Shown here: positions 17,668-24,773 of the stretch, in pieces | Numbering within the stretch: the first letter of the stretch is position 1 | Layout of the letters: each line of letters starts with the position of its first letter | From: Wenzhouxiangella sp. 15190 | GTDB lineage: Bacteria; Pseudomonadota; Gammaproteobacteria; Xanthomonadales; Wenzhouxiangellaceae | DNA: 57,604 bases | Assembly (NCBI RefSeq): GCF_003417465.1 | Contig: NZ_QVMV01000034.1 | Coordinates: 1-57,604, forward strand | Direction of reading: 5' to 3' | Notes under the pieces: generated by a model | Told to the model about the DNA's origin: nothing | What the model saw: the letters and a program-made list of their open reading frames with translations, nothing else | The model's database searches: none | Position numbers and translations under genes: made by a program

Positions 17668-18585
17668 TTGCGAACTGTTTTCCTGACACTGCTGGCGATC
17701 GTCCTGATTGGGTGTTGCCCGCGCGACCAGGTCGACGAACGAGGCTGGCCCAATGAACTGGTGCTCGGCCTGGTGCCCTCGCTCGAGGCCGAGGCCATGG
17801 TCGACAATCTCGAGCCGCTGGCCGACTTTCTCAGCGAAGAACTGGGCATGCCCGTGACCAGCTTCGTGCCGCAGGACTACACCGGCCTGGTCGAGGCGCT
17901 CGGCACGGGCCGTGCCGATATCGGCATGCTGCCGCCGTTCGCGGCCATGCTGGGCCAGCGCCGCTACGGCATCGAGACCATCCTGATTGCCGTGCGCGAT
18001 GGCGAGACCGGCTACCGTTCGCAGTTCATGACCAACGACCCGTCGGTCTGCGACACGCCGGTGGTCGAGGATGAGCGTGGCTATCTGACCTGCCAGGGTG
18101 ACGTACGCGTGCTCGAGGGCGAAACCGTTGCCTTCACCGATCCCAACAGTACCTCCGGGTTCCTGTTTCCGTCCGTCCACTTGATGAAACACGGCATCGA
18201 TCCGCGCAAGGACGTCGAAGGCCTGTTCGTGGGCGGTCACGACTCGGCCGCGCTGGCCGTTTACGCTGGTGACGTTCGTTTTGCCGTGGCCTACGACGAT
18301 GTGCGCATGTTCATCGACGATCAGTACCCCGACATCGGTCAGAAGGTCATCACCTTCGATCATACGGTGATGATTCCCAATGACGGCGTGCAGTTGCGGC
18401 CCGGCCTGCCCGAGGATCTGCAAACGGCCATTGCCGAAGCCTTCGTCAAGCTGGCCGAATCGCAGGCCCACCTGCCGCGTGAAGAAAAGGTGCTGTGGGT
18501 GCTCTACGAAATCGACGGTTTCGTGCCGGCCACCGAGGGGCTTTACGATCCGGTGCGCGAGGCTTATGAACTGCTGCGTGAATGA
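17668..18585 (+). CDS. phnD: PhnD-like phosphonate/phosphite ABC transporter substrate-binding lipoprotein
   Basis: A 305-residue periplasmic binding protein anchored as a lipoprotein (lipobox LIGC, Cys16). It belongs to the PhnD/PtxB family: LVLGLVPSLEAEAMVDNLEPL, GRADIGMLPPFAAML and FTDPNSTSGFLFP are typical. It would capture phosphonate, phosphite or phosphate esters and deliver them to the PhnE permeases. A TTG at 17668 is the only start that includes the whole signal peptide; GGGCGG lies upstream. First gene of phnD-phnC-phnE-phnE. No C-P lyase or phosphite dehydrogenase genes are in the window, so the substrate is open. Confidence 0.88.
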   Translation: MRTVFLTLLAIVLIGCCPRDQVDERGWPNELVLGLVPSLEAEAMVDNLEPLADFLSEELGMPVTSFVPQDYTGLVEALGTGRADIGMLPPFAAMLGQRRYGIETILIAVRDGETGYRSQFMTNDPSVCDTPVVEDERGYLTCQGDVRVLEGETVAFTDPNSTSGFLFPSVHLMKHGIDPRKDVEGLFVGGHDSAALAVYAGDVRFAVAYDDVRMFIDDQYPDIGQKVITFDHTVMIPNDGVQLRPGLPEDLQTAIAEAFVKLAESQAHLPREEKVLWVLYEIDGFVPATEGLYDPVREAYELLRE

Positions 18586-18620
18586 CCACCGGCTGAGGGG
18601 CTGAATAAAGGGAATGAGAC

Positions 18621-19412
18621 ATGAGTGATCAGCGCGGCCGCATCCGCTTCATCGATGCCGGCGTGACCTATCCCGGCGGCACGGTCGGAATGAAGGACAT
18701 GAACCTGGAGATCGAACCGGGTGAGTTCGTCGTCATCGTCGGCTCCTCCGGGGCGGGCAAGTCGACCCTGCTGCGTGCCGTCAACGGGCTCAACCGGCTC
18801 ACTTCGGGATCCGTCGAGGTTGACGGCGAAACGGTGTCGCAACGCGAAGGCCGCGAATTGAGAGCGCTGCGCAAACGCGTGGGCATGATTTTCCAGGACT
18901 TCCGCCTGGTCAAGCGCCTGAGCGTAATCAACAATGTGCTGATCGGCCGCCTCGCGCATGTACCCGGCTGGCGGACCATGTTCAATCTGTGGCCGCAGCA
19001 TGATCGAGATATCGCGATCCGGGCGCTCGAGCGCGTCGGCATTCCCGAAAAAGCCTGGGTGCGCGCCAGCACGCTCTCGGGCGGCCAGCAGCAGCGTGTG
19101 GGCATTGCCCGCGCCCTGGCCCAGGAGCCGGCCATCATCCTCGCCGATGAACCGGTCGCCTCGCTCGACCCGGTCACCACCCACCAGATCATGCGCGATC
19201 TGGTGCGCATCAACCGCGAACTGGGCATCACCACCCTGGTCAACCTGCATTTTCTCGACCTGGCGCGCGAATACGGCAAGCGCATCATCGGTCTCAAGCA
19301 CGGCGAACTGGTCTACGACGGATCGGCGAAGACGGTCACCGATGAGGACTTCCGCGATATCTACGGGAGGGAGTTTACGGAGGATGACTTGCTGGAGGAA
19401 CAGCAAGAATGA
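18621..19412 (+). CDS. phnC: PhnC-like phosphonate ABC transporter ATPase
   Basis: A 263-residue ABC ATPase that powers uptake. Walker A is GSSGAGKS (residues 41-48), the Q-loop is in IFQDFRLVKRL, the signature is LSGGQQQR and Walker B is AIILADEP followed by the D-loop SLDP. PhnC-like sequence includes NVLIGRLAHVPGWRTMF. It lies 35 bases after phnD. Its stop codon coincides with the first bases of an AAATTCG-type repeat that fills the 199-base gap before phnE. Confidence 0.93.
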   Translation: MSDQRGRIRFIDAGVTYPGGTVGMKDMNLEIEPGEFVVIVGSSGAGKSTLLRAVNGLNRLTSGSVEVDGETVSQREGRELRALRKRVGMIFQDFRLVKRLSVINNVLIGRLAHVPGWRTMFNLWPQHDRDIAIRALERVGIPEKAWVRASTLSGGQQQRVGIARALAQEPAIILADEPVASLDPVTTHQIMRDLVRINRELGITTLVNLHFLDLAREYGKRIIGLKHGELVYDGSAKTVTDEDFRDIYGREFTEDDLLEEQQE

Positions 19413-19592
19413 AATTCGAAATCCGAAGCACCAAATCCGAAACAAATTCGAAATTCGAAAACCCAAATTCGAATCACGATAGCCACCCGTTTCGTGCTTC
19501 GGATTTCGTGCTTGTTTCGGATTTCGGATTTCGTGCTTCGGATTTCGTGCTTGTTTCGAATTTCGGATTTCGTGCTTCGAATTTGGAAGCTG
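19411..19592. repeat. Heptamer-type inverted repeat element (AAATTCG family), copy 1
   Basis: The left arm (19411-19480) is made of 7-base units such as AAATTCG, AAATCCG and AAGCACC. The right arm (19488-19592) has the complementary units TTTCGTG, CTTCGGA and TTTCGGA, with a few 4-base interruptions. The arms can fold on each other. It sits inside the phn operon between phnC and phnE and shares over 50 bases of near-identity with 36653-36717. Confidence 0.85.
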
Positions 19593-19611
19593 ATTCTACT
19601 CGGAGGTCGCG

Positions 19612-20388
19612 GTGATACCCCAAAGGCCGAGTCGCAACTGGCCGTTGATCATTGTCACGGCAAGCTTCCTCCTCGCCATGACCTGGTGGTCGGGCAACGG
19701 TATCGGTTTTTCCGTGGTCGAGTTTCTGTGCAATATCAGCGGCGGCGGGCGGTTGCTGGCGGAATCCTGGCCGCCGGACTTCAGTTATCTGCCGCGCCTG
19801 GCCGACCCGTTCATGGAGACGCTCAATATCGCCATCATCGGCACGGTGATTGGCGGCATTCTGTCGGTGCCGGTGGCCGTACTGGCCGCGCGCAATCTCA
19901 CGCTTGGCCGGGTGATCTGGTTTACCGACCGTAACTTCATGAACGTGCTGCGTACGCTGCCGGACCTGTTCTGGGCGATGCTGTTTGCCACGGCGGTCGG
20001 ATTCGGGCCGGTGGCCGGGGCACTGGCGCTGTCGGTGTTCACCATCGCGGTGATTTCAAAGTTGTGGTCGGAGTCGCTGGAGTCGATCGACATGGGCCTG
20101 CCCGAGGCGGTGCGTGCCGTCGGCGGAACCTGGCTCGAGATGCTCAAGTTCGGCGCCATTCCCCAGGCCATGCAGCACTATGTCTCCTACGCGCTCTACG
20201 CGTTCGAACTGAACGTGCGCGCCTCGATGGTGCTCGGTCTGGTCGGTGCCGGCGGTATTGGCATGATCCTCGAGACCCAGCGTGCGAATTTCGAGTACGA
20301 GCGCGTGGCCATGATTGTCCTCGTAGTCCTGGTGGCCGTACTGATCATCGAGGAGATTTCCGAGGCAATCCGGAAACAGCTGGCATGA
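19612..20388 (+). CDS. phnE: PhnE-like phosphonate ABC transporter permease 1
   Basis: A 258-residue membrane permease with about six helices. The binding-protein-dependent-transport EAA-like loop is LPEAVRAVGGTWLEMLKFGAIPQ. A GTG start (19612) follows CGGAGG at good spacing; this site lies right after the repeat element. It overlaps the second phnE by 4 bases (ATGA). With the next gene it should form a heterodimeric channel for PhnC. Confidence 0.9.
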   Translation: MIPQRPSRNWPLIIVTASFLLAMTWWSGNGIGFSVVEFLCNISGGGRLLAESWPPDFSYLPRLADPFMETLNIAIIGTVIGGILSVPVAVLAARNLTLGRVIWFTDRNFMNVLRTLPDLFWAMLFATAVGFGPVAGALALSVFTIAVISKLWSESLESIDMGLPEAVRAVGGTWLEMLKFGAIPQAMQHYVSYALYAFELNVRASMVLGLVGAGGIGMILETQRANFEYERVAMIVLVVLVAVLIIEEISEAIRKQLA

Positions 20389-21170
20389 GCGGTTCTGCAA
20401 TCCAGAATCAAAACCGTATCGGCGGGGCGACGTGGGCGACGTTCATCATCGCTGCCCTGTTCTTGTGGTCGATGTGGGCGATCGGCTTCTCGCCGGAGCG
20501 CCTGGGCAAACTGCCGGCGCAGATGGCCGAAGTGCTGGGCTTCTTCTACCCGGCCGACATGGCCTACGGCTGGGACAAGGTCTTGCCCTCGATCGCGGAG
20601 TCCATCCAGATTGCCTGGATCGGGACGATCATCGGCGCCGTTTTCTCGCTGCCGCTCGCACTGCTGGGCGCCAGATCGCTGTTTCCGAAGTTCGCCCGCG
20701 TGGTCAAGCTGATCTCGGCGACGACGCGCGCCTTTCCCGAGATTCTGCTGGCGATCTACTTCGTGCCCATCGTCGGCCTGGGCGCGTTCGCCGGGGCGCT
20801 GGCCATCGGTATTTCCTCGATCGGCATGCTCACCAAGCTGGGCTCGGAAGTGGTCGACTCGATCGACTTCGGCCCGGTCGAGGCGGTCGAGGCCGCCGGC
20901 GGCTCACGCGTGATGGCGCTGCGATTCGCCGTGCTGCCGCAGGTTTTGCCCGAGATCATCGCCCACTGGCTGTTCCGCTTCGAGCTCAATATCCGCGCCT
21001 CGGCGGTGCTCGGGGTCGTCGGCGCCGGCGGGGTCGGGGGCGTACTGCTCAATACCCTGCGTTATCGCCATTTCGACAAGGCCGCGGCGGTGCTGGTGCT
21101 CACGATCGGGATCGTGCTGGTGATCGACATGGTCTCCGGGGAGATCCGCCGTAGGATTATCCGGGGGTAG
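20385..21170 (+). CDS. phnE: PhnE-like phosphonate ABC transporter permease 2
   Basis: A 261-residue permease, paralogous to the preceding gene. The cytoplasmic coupling loop reads PVEAVEAAGGSRVMALRFAVLPQ. Five or six transmembrane segments are visible from residue 16 on. Some phn importers use one PhnE homodimer; paired phnE genes as here are common in proteobacteria. Last gene of the operon; a dispersed MITE-like repeat begins 22 bases after the stop. Confidence 0.9.
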   Translation: MSGSAIQNQNRIGGATWATFIIAALFLWSMWAIGFSPERLGKLPAQMAEVLGFFYPADMAYGWDKVLPSIAESIQIAWIGTIIGAVFSLPLALLGARSLFPKFARVVKLISATTRAFPEILLAIYFVPIVGLGAFAGALAIGISSIGMLTKLGSEVVDSIDFGPVEAVEAAGGSRVMALRFAVLPQVLPEIIAHWLFRFELNIRASAVLGVVGAGGVGGVLLNTLRYRHFDKAAAVLVLTIGIVLVIDMVSGEIRRRIIRG

Positions 21171-21192
21171 GGTTCCGGGTTCAGGAAAAATT

Positions 21193-21336
21193 GTCGCCCC
21201 GGAAATCGCGTAGCGCAGGCAATGGAGGAAGGCCGGTAGCGCGTGACTATCCGGAGCCTCGTACGGTTCGGATGGCAGTGAGTTTGGCCGTACAGGCGTA
21301 CATGTGCGAGGTCCCGGATCGGGGTCCGGGACGACG
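21193..21336. repeat. MITE-like dispersed repeat, copy A1
   Basis: Begins GTCGCCCCGGAAATCGCG and ends GGTCCGGGACGAC, so its ends are inverted copies of each other. It contains the inner element ATGTGCGAGGTCCCGG found in the other copies. Located between two convergent genes (phnE and coq7). Confidence 0.8.
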
Positions 21337-21342
21337 CTTAAT

Positions 21343-21981
21343 TTATATCCGGTATGCCACCGCCTTCATGATTCCGGCCGTCAGCGACATCAGGTGCTGC
21401 ACCGGCGGGGGCAGGATGGTGGCGCCGTGGTCGAGGGCCATCTGGGCGTGGCGGGCTTCGTCTTCCTTCATCTGGGACACGATTGCGCGTGAGCGCTGGT
21501 CCTGCGGCGGCAGGCGATCGAGGTGTTCGTCCAGGTGGGCCTCGACCTGGCGTTCGGTCGCTTCCACGAAACCCAGGCTCCACGGATCGCCGGCCAGGCC
21601 GGCGGCTGCGCCGATGGAAAACGAGCCGGCGTACCACAGCGGGTTGAACAGGCTGGGGCGGCTGGCCAGTTCTTCCAGCCGTTCGGCGCACCAGGCCAGG
21701 TGGTCTTCTTCCTCGAGGGCGGCTTCGGCCATCTGTTCGCGCACCTCCTCGCTGCGGGCGGTGGCCGCCTGTCCGGCGTAGAGCGCCTGGGCGCAGACCT
21801 CGCCGGTGTGATTGATCCGCATCAGTCCGGCGGTGAGCCGGCGTTCGTCTTCGCCGAGATCGGCCTCTTCCAGATTTTCGGCGGGCGATGGTCGGGTGGC
21901 GCTCGGTGCAGGCCCGAAGGCCGCCCGCAGGCCGTCGTCGAGCTGGCCGAAGAGATGATCGACGGGAGTGAGTTGGCGCAT
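21343..21981 (-). CDS. coq7: 2-polyprenyl-3-methyl-6-methoxy-1,4-benzoquinone monooxygenase (Coq7/CLK-1 type)
   Basis: A 212-residue di-iron hydroxylase for the C6 hydroxylation step of ubiquinone synthesis, replacing UbiF where that is absent. Iron-ligand motifs of the ferritin-like fold are visible: NHTGEVCAQALY (Glu), EEEDHLAW (Glu and His), ERQVEAHLDEH (Glu) and KEDEARHAQMA (Glu and His). It is a peripheral membrane enzyme with a hydrophobic helix near WYAGSFSIGAAAGL. The presence of Coq7 supports an aerobic, ubiquinone-using gammaproteobacterium. Confidence 0.95.
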   Translation of the reverse strand: MRQLTPVDHLFGQLDDGLRAAFGPAPSATRPSPAENLEEADLGEDERRLTAGLMRINHTGEVCAQALYAGQAATARSEEVREQMAEAALEEEDHLAWCAERLEELASRPSLFNPLWYAGSFSIGAAAGLAGDPWSLGFVEATERQVEAHLDEHLDRLPPQDQRSRAIVSQMKEDEARHAQMALDHGATILPPPVQHLMSLTAGIMKAVAYRI

Positions 21982-22081
21982 GCTGTCTTTCCGAGGTGGG
22001 GTTTTACATCTCGAAGATGCTACACGTTCTATACTCGCTCTACATCGTCGAGCAATTCATGACGCCGGGGGAACCTTGGAC

Positions 22082-22849
22082 ATGATGCAACTGTCAGTGC
22101 CAGCCGTGCGCCTTTTCAACAGGAAGAAAGCTTTTCCCATGCAGTCTTTTGCGATGATCCTGATGTGCGGCTGGCTGGTGTGCCCGGCGGAAGCCGCCGA
22201 GTGGTCGGGCAAGGGGGAGTTCGGTTTCGTGATGGCCCGCGGCAACTCCGAAACCGAAACGCTGAACCTGGGCCTGGAGTTCGAGCGCCAGTCGAAGAAA
22301 TGGCGCAACCACCTCCGCATGACGGCCCTGCGCGCCGAGGACGAGGGCCAGCTCAATGCCGAGCGCTACACGCTGGCCTACAAGTCCGGCTACAACTTCA
22401 ACGAGAAATCCTACCTGTTCGGGGCGTTGCGCTACGACCAGGACGAGTTTTCGAGCAACGACTACCAGGCCAGCCTGTCGTTTGGCTATGGGCGGCAGCT
22501 GCTCGATTCGGAAAGCCACCAGCTGACGATGGAAATCGGCCCGGGTGTTCGGCGCACCGAGCCGAATGATCCGCTGGCGGACACCCAGACCAACGTGATC
22601 GGGCGCCTGTCCACGGATTATGCCTGGACCATTTCCGAGACCGCCGACCTGACCAATGTCCTGCTGGTCGAGGCCGGCAGCGACAACACCTTCGCCGAGA
22701 ACGAGCTGGCGCTGAATGTGGCAATCAATTCACGCTTTGCGCTCAAACTGTCCGGGGCGGTGCGCCACAATACGGACGTCGATCCGGGCATCGAGAAGAC
22801 CGACACGCTGACCACGGCCAATCTTGTCTACAAGTTCGGCGAGCAATGA
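22082..22849 (+). CDS. DUF481 outer-membrane beta-barrel protein
   Basis: A 255-residue protein of the DUF481 ('salt-induced outer membrane protein', YdiY-like) family. A signal peptide ends at PAEAAEW. After it come alternating short beta strands typical of a small barrel: GEFGFVMARGNSETETLNLG, then RYTLAYKSGYNFNEKSYLFG, and a last strand TANLVYKFGEQ. ATG 22082 has GGGGGAA at good spacing; ATG 22139 would give a shorter signal peptide and is possible. The function is unknown. The 3' end overlaps the ferredoxin gene by 4 bases. Confidence 0.82.
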   Translation: MMQLSVPAVRLFNRKKAFPMQSFAMILMCGWLVCPAEAAEWSGKGEFGFVMARGNSETETLNLGLEFERQSKKWRNHLRMTALRAEDEGQLNAERYTLAYKSGYNFNEKSYLFGALRYDQDEFSSNDYQASLSFGYGRQLLDSESHQLTMEIGPGVRRTEPNDPLADTQTNVIGRLSTDYAWTISETADLTNVLLVEAGSDNTFAENELALNVAINSRFALKLSGAVRHNTDVDPGIEKTDTLTTANLVYKFGEQ

Positions 22850-23184
22850 GTTACTACCGCCACCACCTGTTTTTCTGCACGAACGTACGCGCCGAAGGGG
22901 CCGAGCGGCCTTCCTGCGGCCGTTGCGGTTCGGCGCGGTTGCGCGCCTATGCCAAGGCGCAGTTGAAGGAACTGGGACTGGCCGGGGCCGGTGGGGCCCG
23001 CGCCAACACCGCCGGTTGCCTGGATCGCTGCGAGGAGGGGCCCTGCCTGGTCGTCTATCCGGAGGGCGTCTGGTACACCTACATCGACGAATCCGACATC
23101 GACGAGATCATCCAGTCGCACCTGGTCGAAGGCCGGCCGGTCGAGCGGCTGATGCTGCCCTCCGAGTCCCGCGAAAACGACTGA
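22846..23184 (+). CDS. Thioredoxin-like [2Fe-2S] ferredoxin
   Basis: A 112-residue cytoplasmic protein of the thioredoxin-fold ferredoxin family (Shethna/NuoE-like). The cysteines are in HHLFFCTN, SCGRCG and NTAGCLDRCEEGP. The family ligand pattern is an early Cys followed later by CxxxC near the C-terminal half. The ending IIQSHLVEGRPVE is typical. It is translationally coupled (ATGA) to the DUF481 gene, an odd pairing with no known meaning. It probably serves as an electron carrier or cluster holder. Confidence 0.88.
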   Translation: MSYYRHHLFFCTNVRAEGAERPSCGRCGSARLRAYAKAQLKELGLAGAGGARANTAGCLDRCEEGPCLVVYPEGVWYTYIDESDIDEIIQSHLVEGRPVERLMLPSESREND

Positions 23185-23191
23185 AAGCCTG

Positions 23192-23220
23192 TTGCAGGGC
23201 CAGAATGCTTGCTGTAGAAT
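23192..23220 (+). promoter_or_regulatory. Sigma-70 promoter of rplM-rpsI
   Basis: TTGCAG (-35, 23192-23197), a spacer of exactly 17 bases and TAGAAT (-10, 23215-23220). It starts 8 bases after the ferredoxin stop. The leader to the rplM ATG is about 40 bases. Confidence 0.75.
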
Positions 23221-23267
23221 TCCCGCTCTTTACTGCAACGTTCTCAACCTAGCGAGCGAACGGAATC

Positions 23268-23696
23268 ATGAAAACCTACAGCGCCAGGGCAGAAGACGTG
23301 CGCCGCCAGTGGCATCTGGTCGACGCCGACGGCAAGACGCTGGGCCGTCTGGCCACCGAAGTGGCCCGTCGCCTGCGCGGCAAGCACAAGCCGGAGTACA
23401 CGCCGAACGTCGATACCGGCGATTACGTGGTCGTGATCAATGCCGACAAGATCCACGTCACCGGCCGCAAGATGAGCGACAAGATTTACTACAAGCACAC
23501 CGGCTATATCGGCAATCTGAAGTCGATCACCCTGGAAAAGCAGCTGGCCAAGCGGCCGGAGACGGTCATCGAGATGGCGGTCAAGGGCATGATGCCGCGT
23601 GGCCCGCTCGGTCGGGCGATGTTCAAAAAGCTCAAGGTCTATGCCGGTGCCGAGCACCCGCACGCCGCCCAGCAGCCGCAGCCGCTGGAACTGTAA
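23268..23696 (+). CDS. rplM: 50S ribosomal protein L13
   Basis: A 142-residue protein, the standard L13 length. It matches throughout, for example [38 protein letters not shown] and [20 protein letters not shown]. It is an early-assembling 23S rRNA-binding protein of the large subunit. Gene order rplM-rpsI is universal in proteobacteria; here a good sigma-70 promoter lies just upstream. Confidence 0.99.
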   Translation: MKTYSARAEDVRRQWHLVDADGKTLGRLATEVARRLRGKHKPEYTPNVDTGDYVVVINADKIHVTGRKMSDKIYYKHTGYIGNLKSITLEKQLAKRPETVIEMAVKGMMPRGPLGRAMFKKLKVYAGAEHPHAAQQPQPLEL

Positions 23697-23720
23697 CGAT
23701 CAGGAATTTCTGGTAAAGAC

Positions 23721-24113
23721 ATGGCAACTGAACAGTATTACGGCACCGGCCGACGAAAAACCTCCAGCGCACGCGTTTTCCTGCGTCGCGGCAACGGTCA
23801 GATCACCGTCAACCGCAAGCCGCTGGACGAATTCTTCGGCCGCAAGACCGCCCAGATGATCGTGCGCCAGCCGCTCGAGCTGGTCGAGCTTCTGGATCGC
23901 TTCGACGTCAACGCCACCGTCAGCGGCGGCGGCACCACTGGCCAGGCCGGCGCCATCCGCCTTGGTCTGACCCGTGCCCTGATGGAGTACGACGAAGAGC
24001 TGCGCTCCCAGATGCGCCGTGCCGGCTTCGCGACCCGCGACGACCGCGCTGTCGAGCGCAAGAAGATCGGTCTGCACAAGGCCAGAAAGGCCACCCAGTA
24101 CTCCAAGCGCTGA
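23721..24113 (+). CDS. rpsI: 30S ribosomal protein S9
   Basis: A 130-residue S9, full length. Typical segments are [17 protein letters not shown] near the start, [19 protein letters not shown] in the middle, and the C-terminal [17 protein letters not shown]. The final SKR tail reaches the ribosomal P site. It follows rplM after 24 bases in one operon. Confidence 0.99.
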   Translation: MATEQYYGTGRRKTSSARVFLRRGNGQITVNRKPLDEFFGRKTAQMIVRQPLELVELLDRFDVNATVSGGGTTGQAGAIRLGLTRALMEYDEELRSQMRRAGFATRDDRAVERKKIGLHKARKATQYSKR

Positions 24114-24278
24114 TTCGGCGGCGCCTTTTCGCCGCTGGCGGCGTTTCGGGCCGCTCCGGAATGCTCATGTACACGCAAGTACACTGCGCTTCCTCCACGG
24201 CCCAAAGCCTTGCCAGCGACGAAAATCCACTCGCCGAATCCCTTCGATCCAGATCGGAGGAAAAGCAAACGATCTCAT
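24114..24278 (+). other. Intergenic region between rpsI and tRNA-Gln
   Basis: 165 bases without a gene. A small hairpin (GCGGCG...CGCCGC at about 24125) lies just after rpsI but lacks a T-run. No clear promoter for the tRNA is seen; read-through from rpsI is possible. Confidence 0.4.
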
Positions 24279-24352
24279 GGGGGATCGTCTAGTGGTAGGA
24301 CTACGGACTCTGACTCCGTCAGCGGGGGTTCGAATCCCTCTCCCCCAGCCAG
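24279..24352 (+). tRNA. tRNA-Gln (anticodon CTG), CCA encoded
   Basis: A full cloverleaf: acceptor TGGGGGA/TCCCCCA, a D arm with AGTGGTAGG, anticodon stem ACGGA/TCCGT enclosing the loop CTCTGAC, and T loop TTCGAAT. The anticodon CTG reads CAG (Gln). The discriminator base is G and CCA is encoded at 24350-24352. The first pair is the weak U-A typical of tRNA-Gln. Confidence 0.96.
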
Positions 24353-24408
24353 AAACAAAGAGCCCGGCCGTTGGCCGGGTTTTTTGTTTCTGGCTGGGGG
24401 AGAGGGAT
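24335..24408. repeat. Perfect 24-bp inverted copy of the tRNA-Gln 3' end around its terminator
   Basis: The left arm 24335-24358 covers the T-arm 3' side, acceptor strand, CCA and the next 6 bases. The right arm 24385-24408 is its exact reverse complement. The 26-base interval contains the rho-independent terminator. Confidence 0.95.
24363..24385 (+). terminator. Rho-independent terminator of tRNA-Gln
   Basis: A 7-bp stem CCCGGCC/GGCCGGG with loop GTT, followed by six T. It lies 10 bases after the encoded CCA. Confidence 0.93.
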
Positions 24409-24513
24409 CGATGCGAAGCCCGCGAAGCGGGCGGAGCTACCCGTAGCGAAGCGGAGGGCAAGCGGCCGCAGGCCGCGCAGTCCATCCCGTTAGCCCGGGT
24501 GAGCCCGCTCCTT

Positions 24514-24537
24514 GCCCGGGGCCGCGCCGGGCTTTTT
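24514..24537 (+). terminator. Second terminator-like hairpin downstream of tRNA-Gln
   Basis: A stem GCCCGG/CCGGGC with an intervening GC-rich loop, followed by five T. It may back up the tRNA terminator or isolate the following gene. Confidence 0.6.
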
Positions 24538-24687
24538 CGTATCCCAAAAAATCTGACACGGTTTCCGGTCCTGTTGCGTATATATAGGTGAGGAGCGCAT
24601 TGCTCCGGAGCCGCCTTTCGGGTTGCAGGCCCAGTGTTCATGGGCTAAACTCGCAGCGAGTGGTTCTGAGCAGAGCTTCACAAGTGC

Positions 24688-24744
24688 CTGTCGCGACTGG
24701 AAAAACGGCCGCGTCGGCAAAGCCTGTAATGGGCTCTGCGACAG
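24688..24744 (+). promoter_or_regulatory. Candidate structured 5' leader RNA
   Basis: A 7-bp helix CTGTCGC (24688-24694) / GCGACAG (24738-24744) encloses an inner CGAC/GTCG stem and a small AGCC/GGCT hairpin. The bases GCAAAGCC (24717-24724), seen in c-di-GMP-I (GEMM) riboswitch cores, lie between them. The rest of the GEMM consensus is not evident, so identification as a riboswitch is weak. It ends about 15 bases before the ribosome-binding site. Confidence 0.3.
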
Positions 24745-24773
24745 AAACATACCGATCAAGAGGATTGACGACC

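Larger units (their letters stand above)
24409..24773 (+). other. 365-base gene-free leader region upstream of the dockerin-like protein
   Basis: The first part (24409-24513) is GC-rich with several short inverted repeats, such as GCCCGCGAAGCGGGC. It is followed by a terminator-like hairpin (24514-24535) and then a long leader to the ATG at 24774. No coding frame here has family features. The open frame from 24588 into the next gene is rejected, because the signal peptide begins at 24774. Confidence 0.55.

Noticed and set aside
18564-19466. Minus-strand frame opening with MGFRISNLFRIWCFGFRI
   Set aside because: The opening is a translation of the AAATTCG repeat and the rest is antisense to phnC. 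A similar opening at 36748 on the minus strand has the same cause.
19411-19592. Possible CRISPR array
   Set aside because: Units are only 7 bases, without spacers of constant length, and the arms are inverted. No cas genes are present.
17668-21170. phn operon as part of a C-P lyase cluster
   Set aside because: The flanking genes are a TPR protein and coq7; no phnG-phnM-like gene is visible.
21191-21781. Open frame on the plus strand starting MSPRKSRSAGNGG
   Set aside because: Its start is a translation of dispersed repeat A1 and the rest is antisense to coq7. The same opening words recur at 29361 because that is another repeat copy.
24688-24744. Confident c-di-GMP-I riboswitch call
   Set aside because: Only GCAAAGCC and a closing helix match. 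The upstream CAAACC/tetraloop helix and the downstream receptor helix of the consensus are not evident, so it is left as a candidate structured leader.
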